Numbered from the stretch's first letter, positions 36,462 through 45,452 are shown. The stretch: 64,000 bases of DNA from Flavobacterium hankyongi (GCF_036840915.1 NZ_CP085725.1:434001-498000); one strand, 5' to 3'. Notes: generated by a model from the sequence alone, not told the origin. Translations and numbers: made by a program.

Positions 36462-36830
36462 ATGAGAAGAAAAGTATTTACATATTTAATCGTATTCTTA
36501 TTAGGCATGTTTGTAATGCCTCAAGATGTTTATGCATGTAATATGAAAATGAATGTAACTTCTCATAAAATAATCACTTCAAAAAAAACAGCAACAAAAA
36601 GTTGTTGCGATAAAAAATCTTCTTCAAAAGATAAGGGATGTAGCAAAAGCTGTAATGATTCAAAATGTCAATGTAGTTCACTAGGAAGCTGTACTTCATT
36701 AATTTTTGGTACTACTGAAGGCACTACTTGCTACTTTTTTCCGTCTATTGAAAGAGGAAACAACTTTCATTATAATGATTTCGTTTCTAATGCATTTGTG
36801 ACAATCTGGTCACTCCCTAAAATAAGCTAA
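36462..36830 (+). CDS. Cys-rich exported protein at the head of the copper cluster
   Basis: 122 residues with a signal peptide (MRRKVFTYLIVFLLGMFVMP, mature near VYACN). The mature part has 11 Cys, mostly in close groups (SCCDKKSSSKDKGCSKSCND, then SKCQCSSLGSCTS), with several Lys and Met. No family is recognised. The Cys pattern suggests soft-metal binding in the periplasm, and the next genes code for HMA, AraC and multicopper oxidase proteins. Whether it is co-transcribed with them across the 120-nt gap is not known. Confidence 0.7.
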   Translation: MRRKVFTYLIVFLLGMFVMPQDVYACNMKMNVTSHKIITSKKTATKSCCDKKSSSKDKGCSKSCNDSKCQCSSLGSCTSLIFGTTEGTTCYFFPSIERGNNFHYNDFVSNAFVTIWSLPKIS

Positions 36831-36950
36831 ACGATTTTCTGCATAGCCATAATTGTACATTTTCGGAAATGATAACTATTCCAATTGCAATTATTTATCT
36901 AAATTTATACTAATAACAGCCTGTTTTTCAGTCTTTAAAATCGTTTACTT

Positions 36951-37811
36951 ATGAAAAATATATTTCAAAATATAACTTTATTGTTAAGTGTGGCATTACT
37001 TTCTATCTCATGTGAAGCCCAAATAAAAAATGAAAAAAAGGAAACCGTAAAAATCACTGGGAACTGTGAAATGTGTGAAGAAACCATTGAAAAAGCAGGG
37101 AATTTAAAGAAAATCGCCGCTGTCGATTGGGATAAAGACACAAAAATGGCAACAATAAGTTATGACGACAAAAAAACCAACAAAGAGGAAATCTTAAAAA
37201 GAATTGCTTTGGCTGGTTATGATAGTCAATTTTTTCTGGCTCCAGATCAAGCCTATAAAAATTTACCTGAATGTTGTCAATACAAACGTGAATTTAAAAA
37301 GGAAACTATTAAATCGGTTTCAAAAGAAATGGCACATAATCATGAGGATCATGTAAAAAGTCAAGAAGTGATTCAAGAAAAAAATCAGTTAGAAAAAGTT
37401 TATGAAAACTACTTTATGCTTAAAGATGCTTTAGTAAAATCTGATGGAAATAAGGCTTCTGATTTGTCAAAAGTTTTATTGACAGCTATCAATGAAGTCA
37501 AAATGGAAAAATTGGACAACGATGTTCATTTGGTTTGGATGAAAGTAATGAAGAATCTAACAGAAGATGCAGAACATATCAATGAAACTAAAGATGTTAA
37601 ACACCAAAGAGATTATTTTATGACGCTTTCTAAAAATATATATGCGTTAATGAAAGTTGATAAATCTAAGGAGCCCGTTTATTATCAATTTTGTCCAATG
37701 GCGAATGATGGTAAAGGTGCCAATTGGTTAAGCAAAGAGAGTACAATTAAAAATCCGTACTATGGTTCGATGATGCTAAATTGCGGTAAAACGGTTGAAA
37801 AGCTGAAATAA
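36951..37811 (+). CDS. HMA-like plus DUF3347 lipoprotein
   Basis: 286 residues. A lipoprotein signal ends SISC (Cys21). Residues of about 32-95 form an HMA-like fold with CEMC as the metal site (TGNCEMCEETIEKAGNLKKI). From about 145 to the end comes a DUF3347 domain (YENYFMLKDALVKSDGNKAS, then YFMTLSKNIYALMKV and FCPMANDGKGANWLS). DUF3347 is common in Bacteroidota copper and efflux loci. The protein is predicted to sit in the envelope and bind or hand over copper. Its stop and the start of the AraC-type gene overlap as TAATG, so they are translationally coupled. Confidence 0.85.
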   Translation: MKNIFQNITLLLSVALLSISCEAQIKNEKKETVKITGNCEMCEETIEKAGNLKKIAAVDWDKDTKMATISYDDKKTNKEEILKRIALAGYDSQFFLAPDQAYKNLPECCQYKREFKKETIKSVSKEMAHNHEDHVKSQEVIQEKNQLEKVYENYFMLKDALVKSDGNKASDLSKVLLTAINEVKMEKLDNDVHLVWMKVMKNLTEDAEHINETKDVKHQRDYFMTLSKNIYALMKVDKSKEPVYYQFCPMANDGKGANWLSKESTIKNPYYGSMMLNCGKTVEKLK

Positions 37812-38371
37812 TGAAGATCTATATCAAAAATATGGTTTGTAGCCGCTGCAAAATGGTTGTTAAGTCCGAGTTAGAAAAACTCGGGCTTAGCGTCCTTTCA
37901 GTAGAACTTGGCGAAGCAGATATTATTGGTTCTTTAGACGAAAATAAAAAAGAAGAAATCGTCAGGCAATTGGAACAATATGGTTTTGAAGTAATCGATG
38001 ATAAAAAAAGCAAAATCATAGAACAAATAAAAACTATTGTCATAGAGCTTGTGCATCATAGTCAGGATAAAATCAAAACGAACCTTTCTGATTTTATTGG
38101 CGAAAAACTTAACCTTGATTACAATTATTTGAGTAGCCTGTTTTCGGAAGTAGAAGGCCTTACAATAGAAAAGTATTATATTCTGCAACGTATTGAAAGG
38201 GCAAAAGAACTTTTGGTTTATGATGAATTGTCTTTGAGTGAAATTGCGTATCAGCTTAATTACAGTAGTGTAGCTTATCTAAGTAATCAGTTTAAAAAAG
38301 TAACTGGATTTACACCAACTTATTTTAAACAATTAAAAGAAAAAAAACGTAAGCAAATCGAAGACCTATAA
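37811..38371 (+). CDS. one-component regulator: HMA-like CXXC domain joined to AraC HTH
   Basis: 186 residues. Residues 1-70 resemble an HMA metal-binding domain (MKIYIKNMVCSRCKMVVKSE with CSRC at 10-13, then LSVLSVELGEADI). Residues of about 95-180 are an AraC-type helix-turn-helix pair (IERAKELLVYDELSLSEIAY, then QLNYSSVAYLSNQFKKVTGF and TPTYFKQLKE). There is no signal peptide, so it is cytoplasmic. The joining of a chaperone-type metal site to a DNA-binding domain predicts a direct copper (or similar ion) sensor. It overlaps the previous gene by 1 nt. Targets are probably the flanking cluster. This layout is known in Bacteroidota but, as far as I know, little studied. Confidence 0.85.
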   Translation: MKIYIKNMVCSRCKMVVKSELEKLGLSVLSVELGEADIIGSLDENKKEEIVRQLEQYGFEVIDDKKSKIIEQIKTIVIELVHHSQDKIKTNLSDFIGEKLNLDYNYLSSLFSEVEGLTIEKYYILQRIERAKELLVYDELSLSEIAYQLNYSSVAYLSNQFKKVTGFTPTYFKQLKEKKRKQIEDL

Positions 38372-38460
38372 AAATTACAAATCAAACTCGGAATAGTGTA
38401 AAGAATTCCTAACAGCGTGTCCAGAACTTTGTCATTAATAAATAACTAAAAATTTTAACA

Positions 38461-39183
38461 ATGACACACGAGTATCAAATAACAGGAATGACATGTTCAA
38501 GTTGCGAGGCAAAAGTAAAATCAGCTTTGCTAACAGTTGCTAACATTACAAATGTAGAAGTTTCCAAAGAAACTAATTCTGCCGTAATATCAATGGATAA
38601 ACATGTTTCTTTAAGTGAATTGCAAAAAGTACTAACGGAAAAAGATAGTAAATATCAAATTTCAGTGAAAGGACATAATGAATTGGCTGAACAGACTAAG
38701 TCATGGTTTGAAACATATAAATCAGTCTTACTGATTTTCGGATTTATAACTGTTGTTACTATATTAATTCAATGGCAATCGGGAACGTTTCATTTTATGG
38801 AGTGGATGCGACATTTCATGGCTGGCTTCTTTTTGGTGTTTTCCTTTTTTAAACTTTTAAATTTAAAAGGTTTTGCAGAAAGCTATATTATGTATGATGT
38901 AATAGCTCGAAAATTACCTGCTTGGGCATATGCATATGTTTTTATTGAATTGGCTTTGGGAATCGCTTTTCTAATTGATTTTAATCCAATAATTACAAAT
39001 TCGACAACCTTTGTTGTAATGACTGTTAGTATTATAGGAGTGCTACAATCGGTTTTGAATAAAAAAAGAATCCAGTGTGCTTGCTTGGGCGCCGTTTTCA
39101 ACTTGCCCATGAGCACTATAACCATTATTGAAGACGCATTGATGATTGCAATGAGCGCTTATATGCTTCTTCAGTTATTATAA
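38461..39183 (+). CDS. HMA domain joined to a MauE/DoxX-like membrane protein
   Basis: 240 residues. An N-terminal HMA domain (residues 2-68) carries the canonical GMTCSSC site. Four membrane helices follow: about 84-105, 115-135, 150-175 and 185-235. The fourth region includes QCACLGAVFNLPMSTITIIEDALM, which matches the C-x-CLG motif of MauE-type (DoxX superfamily) proteins. MauE proteins relate to disulfide chemistry in methylamine dehydrogenase maturation, so this may couple copper delivery with thiol redox in the membrane. That is inference. It lies 8 nt before the multicopper oxidase gene. Confidence 0.82.
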   Translation: MTHEYQITGMTCSSCEAKVKSALLTVANITNVEVSKETNSAVISMDKHVSLSELQKVLTEKDSKYQISVKGHNELAEQTKSWFETYKSVLLIFGFITVVTILIQWQSGTFHFMEWMRHFMAGFFLVFSFFKLLNLKGFAESYIMYDVIARKLPAWAYAYVFIELALGIAFLIDFNPIITNSTTFVVMTVSIIGVLQSVLNKKRIQCACLGAVFNLPMSTITIIEDALMIAMSAYMLLQLL

Positions 39184-39191
39184 ACTAAAAA

Positions 39192-41411
39192 ATGAAATTA
39201 TTCTTAAATATTATACTATTATTTGCTTTATCAACGGCCTTTGCACAAAAGGTCGTCCGATATGATTTATATGTACGTGATACCATCGTAAACTATTCGG
39301 GTAAAGAAAAAAGAGCCATTGCAGTTAATGGTCAAATTCCTATGCCGACACTGACTTTTACCGAAGGTGATATGGCTGAAATTTATGTACATAATGAGTT
39401 GGATGAAGAAACCGCCATGCATTGGCATGGTGTTTTTTTACCAAATAAAGAAGACGGAGTTCCCCATTTGACACAAATGCCCATAAAACCACACAGTACT
39501 TATGTGTATCGTTTTTTGGTAAAACAAAACGGAACGCATTGGTACCACAGTCATTCAGGGTTACAAGAACAAATAGGGATGTATGGATCGCTTATTTTTA
39601 AGAAAAAACAAAATGATCCTACTTTCCGAAAAGGAATAGACGATTTGCCAACATATCCCGTCATTTTGAGTGAATGGACTGATATTAATCCGGAAAATGT
39701 ACATCGTATGCTTCATAATGCTTCCGATTGGTTTGCTTTAAAAAAAGGTAGTACTCAAAGTTATGCCGAAGCGATTAAAGAAGGTCATTTTAAAACTAAA
39801 CTTACCAACGAATGGAAACGCATGTTGGCTATGGATGTAAGTGATGTGTATTATGAAAAGTTTTTGATTAACGGAAAACCTCAAAATCAAATTACTGAAA
39901 TCGAAGGAGGAGAGAAAGTCCGTTTGCAAATTTCAAACGGAGGAGCATCGAGCAATTTCTGGCTTACTTATGCTGGAGGAAAAATTATGGTTGTGGCAAA
40001 TGATGGTAATGATGTTGAACCTGTGGAAGTTGATAGACTGTTAATCGCTGTATCTGAAACCTATGATATTGTGGTTGAAATTCCTGCTAATGATATAGCT
40101 TTTGAGTTTTTGGCTACTCCAGAAGACAGGACACAATCGACTTCTTTATTTCTTGGTAACGGAATAAAACAATTAGTATCACCGCTTCCTAAATTAAAAT
40201 ATTTTGAAGGAATGAAGATGATGAACGATATGATGAAAATGAATGGTGAACTAAATGATATGGGCATGAACATGAGTCTCAACCAAATGGATATGAACGT
40301 TGTCATGTACCCCGAAATTACAGGAAACCAAAAAGGAAAAAAAATTATGCAAGATGAACATTCAAATCATCAGTATGAAGCCAATAAACTATCAGATATT
40401 GTCACTTTAAATTATGCAATGCTCAAATCTCCCACTAAAACAGTTTTGCCTTCAAGCTCACCAGTAAGGGAATTAAAGTTTGAGCTTACGGGGAATATGA
40501 ACCGTTATGTGTGGAGTCTTGACAACAAAGTAATTTCTGAAACAGATAAAATTTTAGTGAAGAAAGGAGAGATATTGCGCATTACTCTTTATAATGGTTC
40601 AATGATGCGACATCCAATGCATTTACATGGACACGATTTCCGTTTAATTAACGGTCAAGGTGATTACGCTCCGCTGAAAAACGTTGTTGATATTATGCCA
40701 ATGGAAACAGATACTATTGAATTTTTAGCTAATGAAGAAGGTGATTGGTTTTTTCATTGTCACATTTTGTATCATATGATGAGTGGAATGGGACGTATTT
40801 TTTCATACGAAAACCAAGCACCAAACCCTGAGTTGCCAAATCCTAAAAAAGCATATCGTATGCTTAAGGCAGATGATCGTGAATTTCATTTCATGACCGA
40901 AAATGATTTTGCAACCAATGGAAATGATGGGATGTTTATGTTGCAAAATACACGATGGAGTATAGGTACCGAATGGCGATTAGGTTACAATGATATGCAT
41001 GGTTATGAAACAGAAACTCACTTTGGCCGCTATATCGGAAAAATACAGTGGTTTATGCCTTTTATTGGTTTTGATTGGCGCCACCGAAAAATGGGTCATG
41101 ATGAAATTGAAAAGAATCTTTTTGGGCAAACAAACACAAAAGATAAGCGTGCTGTTTTGAGTGCAGGTGCCAGTTATGTTTTACCTTTTTTAGTAACATT
41201 TCAAGGAGAAGTATTTACTGATGGTAATGTACGTTTTCAATTAATGCGCGAAGATATTCCTCTATCAAGGAGATTACGTATGGCTTTCATGATAAATACT
41301 GATAAAGAGTATATGACAGGCTTCAAATATATTCTTAATCGTTATTCTGCGCTATCGACTCATTATGACAGTGATATGGGATTTGGATTCGGATTAACTT
41401 TGAATTATTAA
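39192..41411 (+). CDS. multicopper oxidase (CopA-like) with C-terminal CopB-like barrel
   Basis: 739 residues with a signal peptide (ending STAFAQ). The multicopper oxidase core has all four copper-ligand motifs: HWHG at about 78, HWYHSH at about 116, HPMHLHGHDF at about 474 and HCHILYHMMSGM at about 522. A Met-rich stretch lies between (MNDMMKMNGELNDMGMNMSL, near 345). This fits CopA-type oxidases, which oxidise Cu(I). From about 572 to the end the sequence changes to alternating strands (TRWSIGTEWRLGYND, then YIGKIQWFMPFIGFDWRHR and GFGFGLTLNY), resembling CopB outer-membrane proteins. The whole looks like a CopA-CopB fusion. Confidence 0.85.
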   Translation: MKLFLNIILLFALSTAFAQKVVRYDLYVRDTIVNYSGKEKRAIAVNGQIPMPTLTFTEGDMAEIYVHNELDEETAMHWHGVFLPNKEDGVPHLTQMPIKPHSTYVYRFLVKQNGTHWYHSHSGLQEQIGMYGSLIFKKKQNDPTFRKGIDDLPTYPVILSEWTDINPENVHRMLHNASDWFALKKGSTQSYAEAIKEGHFKTKLTNEWKRMLAMDVSDVYYEKFLINGKPQNQITEIEGGEKVRLQISNGGASSNFWLTYAGGKIMVVANDGNDVEPVEVDRLLIAVSETYDIVVEIPANDIAFEFLATPEDRTQSTSLFLGNGIKQLVSPLPKLKYFEGMKMMNDMMKMNGELNDMGMNMSLNQMDMNVVMYPEITGNQKGKKIMQDEHSNHQYEANKLSDIVTLNYAMLKSPTKTVLPSSSPVRELKFELTGNMNRYVWSLDNKVISETDKILVKKGEILRITLYNGSMMRHPMHLHGHDFRLINGQGDYAPLKNVVDIMPMETDTIEFLANEEGDWFFHCHILYHMMSGMGRIFSYENQAPNPELPNPKKAYRMLKADDREFHFMTENDFATNGNDGMFMLQNTRWSIGTEWRLGYNDMHGYETETHFGRYIGKIQWFMPFIGFDWRHRKMGHDEIEKNLFGQTNTKDKRAVLSAGASYVLPFLVTFQGEVFTDGNVRFQLMREDIPLSRRLRMAFMINTDKEYMTGFKYILNRYSALSTHYDSDMGFGFGLTLNY

Positions 41412-41414
41412 ATA

Positions 41415-41444
41415 AAAAAGCCCTGAGAACTTTCAGGGCTTTTT
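41415..41444. terminator. bidirectional terminator
   Basis: AAAAAGCCCTGA and TCAGGGCTTTTT form a 12-bp perfect stem with a 6-nt loop. It closes the copper cluster and the converging terC gene. Confidence 0.92.
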
Positions 41445-41448
41445 ATTG

Positions 41449-42303
41449 TTAGTTTGTTAAATCATCGTCGGTTAATTTGTCATCCACAATTTTACTATTG
41501 TGAAGTTGTACCGGATTTTTCGATTTCTTCATTCTCAAGTTCAAGAATTCTACAAATAAAGAGAAGAAAATCGCAAAGTATAAATATCCTTTAGGTATGC
41601 TATGCACTTCTGTTGAACCTAACACTTTTAAGTCAGCTAAGTGAGCACCTTCAGCTAATAACATCACGCCAATTAAGATTAAGAACGATAAACCTAAAAT
41701 TTGAATTGTAGGATGCTCGTTAACGAATTTAGAAACTGGTCCAGCAAAAATTAACATGATTACAATTGAAATAATAATTGCACCTACCATAATTTCTAAA
41801 GCCCCGGCAGGTCCAAAACCAACTGGTGGCTCTGCTGAACTTACCAATCCAACTGCAGTTAAAATACTGTCAAAAGAGAATACAATGTTTAATAATGCAA
41901 TTTGAATAATTGCACCTGTTATCGAATTACTAGCTTTACCTGATGTTGCCTCTTCTTCACCTTCTAATTTATGGTGTATTTCTGTAACCGATTTATAAAG
42001 TAAGAATAAACCACCACCAAAAACAATCAAACTCTGTCCTGAAATTCCACCTGACATAAAACCCCAATCAAAATCAAAAAATGAATCCTGTAGACTCATT
42101 ACCCAAGTGATTCCAAAAAGAAGAATGATTCTGAAAGCCATTGCTAATAATAATCCTATTCTTCTAGCTTTTGGTTGATCTTCGGCTCTTAATTTTCCAG
42201 ATACAATCGATAAAAATACAATGTTATCGATACCTAAAATGATTTCTAAAAAAGTTAAAGTCAGTAATGCAATCCATGCATCAGGGTTCATTAATGTTTC
42301 CAT
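41449..42303 (-). CDS. TerC family integral membrane protein
   Basis: 284 residues. TerC proteins have seven or so membrane helices; here the first carries FLEIILGIDNIVFLSIVSGKL with the conserved acidic residues, and later helices include NIVFSFDSILTAVGLV. The cytoplasmic loop holds EGEEEATSGKASNS. The family includes E. coli Alx and B. subtilis members linked to manganese export and to metal loading of exported proteins. It is full length. The adjacent copper cluster is convergent, so no direct operon link is implied. Confidence 0.92.
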   Translation of the reverse strand: METLMNPDAWIALLTLTFLEIILGIDNIVFLSIVSGKLRAEDQPKARRIGLLLAMAFRIILLFGITWVMSLQDSFFDFDWGFMSGGISGQSLIVFGGGLFLLYKSVTEIHHKLEGEEEATSGKASNSITGAIIQIALLNIVFSFDSILTAVGLVSSAEPPVGFGPAGALEIMVGAIIISIVIMLIFAGPVSKFVNEHPTIQILGLSFLILIGVMLLAEGAHLADLKVLGSTEVHSIPKGYLYFAIFFSLFVEFLNLRMKKSKNPVQLHNSKIVDDKLTDDDLTN

Positions 42304-42449
42304 TTTGTTTAATTATGTTTACGGGAGTTATACGGGTCTAATTGGGTTTTGTTACAAACAGAAAATTATTTTCACCCCAAAAGTATTTATTTTTTTCGTT
42401 ATTGACTTATAAACTCCAATTTAACATTTAAAATTTTTATCAGCAGTAA

Positions 42450-43430
42450 TTATAATATCAATGCTTTTATAGTACCTGTTGGTGTTATTATATAGTATTT
42501 GTTGTTTACTTGTATGGTATTTTTAGGCAAATGATCTTCATTAAGTTTTATTTTGATTGTTAAATCGTAGAAAAGTTGAATAGCAGGCTCGGTAATTTCT
42601 GGATTAATTACAAATGAATGGGTTTTTAACATTGCACCATCATAAAATTGAGTGTTGTTTTTCTTGATATTGTTTACTTGTGAGTTTTGACTAAAATTGA
42701 TAGCGGCTTGACTATAGGCACTGTAGGATTTGTAACTTTCCATTGGATAGATTGTATTAGAAGCATCAATTATCTTTTTCTTCTTTTTTGATAAATCAAC
42801 GTTCATAATAAATGAATATTCGGCTAATAATCTTTTATACTCTTGTAAAACTTTTTCGTGAAGTATGTTTCTAATTTGATCAATATTTGTAGTGATATAA
42901 TCTACTTTGGCAAGATCATATATTTCCTCTTGGCTACAAATACTTATTATTTTATTGAGATCATTTGTATTCTTAAATTTAACAATAAGATTCTTTTTTA
43001 ATTCAAATCCCGAAGGTTTTTCGTTATAGGTTTTAGGGTTAAATATTTTCTTTTGTACTTCATAGTCATAACTGGGTATGAAAGAGATAAAATCTATTAC
43101 AACATCAATTTCATTGCCTAAGTTTTTTAGTCTTGTAATTGTATTATTAATCCTTTCATCCATTAATTTGTTTGTTTCTTCCGCTGTTTTGCCAATTTGT
43201 AATATGCTGAAAACTGCTCGCTGATAGGTTGCTTTTTCATTGTATATACCTTTAATAGTAATAGTCATTTCGTTTTCATCACTATAAGAAGTAGGAATGG
43301 TTTGTATATTTTGGTTACTATAAGTAGAACCTGAGTTTCCAGTTGAATTGTAATTGCCTGAATGTTGACCTAATACTTTAGTACTAGTGGTTGCACAAAT
43401 GATTGCTGCTAAGAAAAGTTTTGTTTTCAT
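42450..43430 (-). CDS. SIMPL (DUF541)-like exported protein
   Basis: About 326 residues from the ATG at 43428-43430 (MKTKLFLAAIICATTSTKVL, a signal peptide); a longer in-frame extension is not likely. The mature N-terminus is Gly/Ser/Asn-rich and the body has EMTITIKGIYNEKATYQRAV and MDERINNTITRLKNLG, which resemble the start of SIMPL domains (beta strand, then a helix that counts residues). The rest is a mixed alpha/beta region. The SIMPL family is broad and its role unclear. The call is by resemblance only. Confidence 0.6.
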   Translation of the reverse strand: MKTKLFLAAIICATTSTKVLGQHSGNYNSTGNSGSTYSNQNIQTIPTSYSDENEMTITIKGIYNEKATYQRAVFSILQIGKTAEETNKLMDERINNTITRLKNLGNEIDVVIDFISFIPSYDYEVQKKIFNPKTYNEKPSGFELKKNLIVKFKNTNDLNKIISICSQEEIYDLAKVDYITTNIDQIRNILHEKVLQEYKRLLAEYSFIMNVDLSKKKKKIIDASNTIYPMESYKSYSAYSQAAINFSQNSQVNNIKKNNTQFYDGAMLKTHSFVINPEITEPAIQLFYDLTIKIKLNEDHLPKNTIQVNNKYYIITPTGTIKALIL

Positions 43431-43589
43431 AATTGATTTTTTAAAATTATGAAGCAAACATAGTGCACACTTAAAAGTCAAGTTTGGCAAAAGGGTTGTA
43501 TATTGCTTGTAAATTATTTTCAATAGTTTTACAGTGATTTTACAGTAAAAAAAATCATTATAAAACTATTTTTACCGACTCAATTATTT

Positions 43590-44525
43590 ATGACTGAAAA
43601 GGAGTCTTTTTATAAATTAAAAGAAGAGGTGCTTTCTCGTTATCAAGAAAGCTATCCTTATTTTGTGGGTAATTGGAAAAACTTCAGTTCACAGGACATA
43701 TTGAATTTGATCGACGAGATTTTTGAAGAAACCAAACAAACGGTTAGCGAAAAATGGATTTATACGCATTTAAAACCGGAGAATAATGAAAAGCTTCCAA
43801 GAAAAGATATGCTCGATATTTTATGTAAGTATGTGCATAAAATAAGTTGGGATGAATATAGGTTTAATCAATTAGCTCCAGTATATGTTAATGAAAGTTT
43901 TACTGAAAATTCATCTCGTAGTCTATCAAGCAAACAGGGAAGTAGTAGTAATAAAAAGAAGACTATAATTCTTTTGGTAGGATTAGCAATAATTATAAGT
44001 GTTTATTTTTTTGTGTTTAATGATAAAAATACAGAAACAAAATTAGAATTTAAAAATGTCTACACAAACGAGAAACTTTCTAATGATGAGGTGAAAGTAT
44101 TTAAGATTGAAGATACAACCCAATCAAATATAATTTTATCAGATTCTAAAATAAAAGTCACAAAGCCAACTAAAATAGTGGTCACTAGTCCGCTATTTAA
44201 ATCAAAAGAAATAGCTATTGAACCTACAAATACAGAAGCTGTAATTGATTTATATCCTAATGATTATGCCATGATGTTAAACGCTTTTATGAAAAGTGAT
44301 ATCAAGGACTGGAAAACACGAAAGGAACAGTTGGAAAAGATTTTATCTGATGATGTTGAAGTGTTGATTATGTTAAAAAACAATCTTGGAGTTGAGTACT
44401 TTAATAAAGAAGAATTTTCACAAAAGTTGATAGTACCAACGCCTTCGATTAAGAAGATGAAAATAATTGAACTGAAAAGTAATCCAGATCAAAAAATTTC
44501 TTTTTTAAGAATTGGAAATGAATAA
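43590..44525 (+). CDS. single-pass membrane protein of unknown function
   Basis: 311 residues. A cytoplasmic helical part (residues 1-120, for example FSSQDILNLIDEIFEETKQT) leads to one membrane segment (KTIILLVGLAIIISVYFFVF, near 124-144). A periplasmic region of about 165 residues follows (YTNEKLSNDEVKVFKIEDTT, then KIVVTSPLFKSKEIAIEP). It looks like a type II signal-anchor protein. No family is recognised. The last 8 nt overlap the next gene, so the two are coupled and probably work together. Confidence 0.65.
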   Translation: MTEKESFYKLKEEVLSRYQESYPYFVGNWKNFSSQDILNLIDEIFEETKQTVSEKWIYTHLKPENNEKLPRKDMLDILCKYVHKISWDEYRFNQLAPVYVNESFTENSSRSLSSKQGSSSNKKKTIILLVGLAIIISVYFFVFNDKNTETKLEFKNVYTNEKLSNDEVKVFKIEDTTQSNIILSDSKIKVTKPTKIVVTSPLFKSKEIAIEPTNTEAVIDLYPNDYAMMLNAFMKSDIKDWKTRKEQLEKILSDDVEVLIMLKNNLGVEYFNKEEFSQKLIVPTPSIKKMKIIELKSNPDQKISFLRIGNE

Positions 44526-45081
44526 TAATGTGAAGATGAGAATAGGTGTTTTTATGATGTTGTTTTCTATTGGTTTATTTGCACAGAATGCTAATCATAC
44601 TTCTAGTGATTATGCCTCTAATGCTGCTATTTCGAAAGTTTTTAGTCCAATTGTTTTAGATGCTTATAAAGAACAAGCCAAAGCTAAGATTAATGATTTA
44701 TATTCCTATTTAAATTTATGGAGTAAAGAAACCGATTCTACTACGTCAAATGAAATTAAAAACGTAATAAAGAAGCTTTTTATTGATAATAATGTCAAAT
44801 TTCAATATCTTGATAGTAATACTCCAAATTTTCTAACGATAGATCAGTTTCTAGAAAGTATAAAAAGAGATAAACTCCAATTTGCTATTTCAAGAATTGA
44901 ACTCAACGAAATTCAAAATAATTTTTTTGAAATGAAATACGTCTTAGAAATTCAAAATGTTAAGAATAAAAAAGAAATTATCTCCTCTCAAAAAGTTTAC
45001 CTATCTGAAAAGGAAAAACAATTTGGGACCAACAAAAAAAGAGTGTGGGAATTGCGAATAGGTGATTTTTATATCAATTAA
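44518..45081 (+). CDS. exported protein of unknown function
   Basis: About 187 residues from the ATG at 44518, which overlaps the previous stop by 8 nt (ATGAATAA). A TTG two codons upstream and an ATG at 44536 are also possible. A signal peptide follows (MRIGVFMMLFSIGLFAQNAN). The mature part is mixed alpha/beta with TIDQFLESIKRDKLQFAISR and FFEMKYVLEIQNVKNKKEII. I recognise no domain. It is tail-to-tail with the next gene and overlaps it by 4 nt. Confidence 0.65.
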   Translation: MNNNVKMRIGVFMMLFSIGLFAQNANHTSSDYASNAAISKVFSPIVLDAYKEQAKAKINDLYSYLNLWSKETDSTTSNEIKNVIKKLFIDNNVKFQYLDSNTPNFLTIDQFLESIKRDKLQFAISRIELNEIQNNFFEMKYVLEIQNVKNKKEIISSQKVYLSEKEKQFGTNKKRVWELRIGDFYIN

Positions 45082-45446
45082 TCTATTTTGGTTACAGTTC
45101 CTGTCTGCTTTTTTGGGTCACCAACAAAGGAATATTCAAACTTATATCCTTCTTTATTGGTACTCAATATTTTAATCTGAACTGCTTTTTTCTCTTGCAT
45201 GTTCTTTGGATGTATTTTTTGTAAAATATATTCACAATCATTTACCCAACGAACACTTGCTGTATCTGTTTTTCCGTTAAATGTTTCAATTTGTAATGTG
45301 TCATTACGCTCAAAAACAGATTTCATTTTCTTACCATCTATTTCTTGTTCAAATTCAAATTTACCAATTTTAAAATCTTTGCAATCTCTTTCTACATTAT
45401 AGCAAGAAATTAGGGATAGGGTAAATAGTACAATTAGTTTTTTCAT
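45078..45446 (-). CDS. conserved flavobacterial lipoprotein
   Basis: 122 residues with a lipoprotein signal (SLISC, Cys15). Compact beta-rich body: YNVERDCKDFKIGKFEFEQE, then RNDTLQIETFNGKTDTASVR and WVNDCEYILQKIHPK. Close relatives in flavobacteria are often labelled DNA topoisomerase IV, but nothing in this sequence supports that. The real parE and parC are at 31764-36402. Two Cys in the mature part may form a disulfide. The function is unknown. Confidence 0.75.
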   Translation of the reverse strand: MKKLIVLFTLSLISCYNVERDCKDFKIGKFEFEQEIDGKKMKSVFERNDTLQIETFNGKTDTASVRWVNDCEYILQKIHPKNMQEKKAVQIKILSTNKEGYKFEYSFVGDPKKQTGTVTKID

Positions 45447-45452
45447 TTTTCG

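Noticed and set aside
45078..45446. Label of DNA topoisomerase IV for the 122-residue lipoprotein
   Set aside because: It has a lipoprotein signal and no ATPase, TOPRIM or winged-helix motif. The genuine parE and parC are elsewhere in the window.
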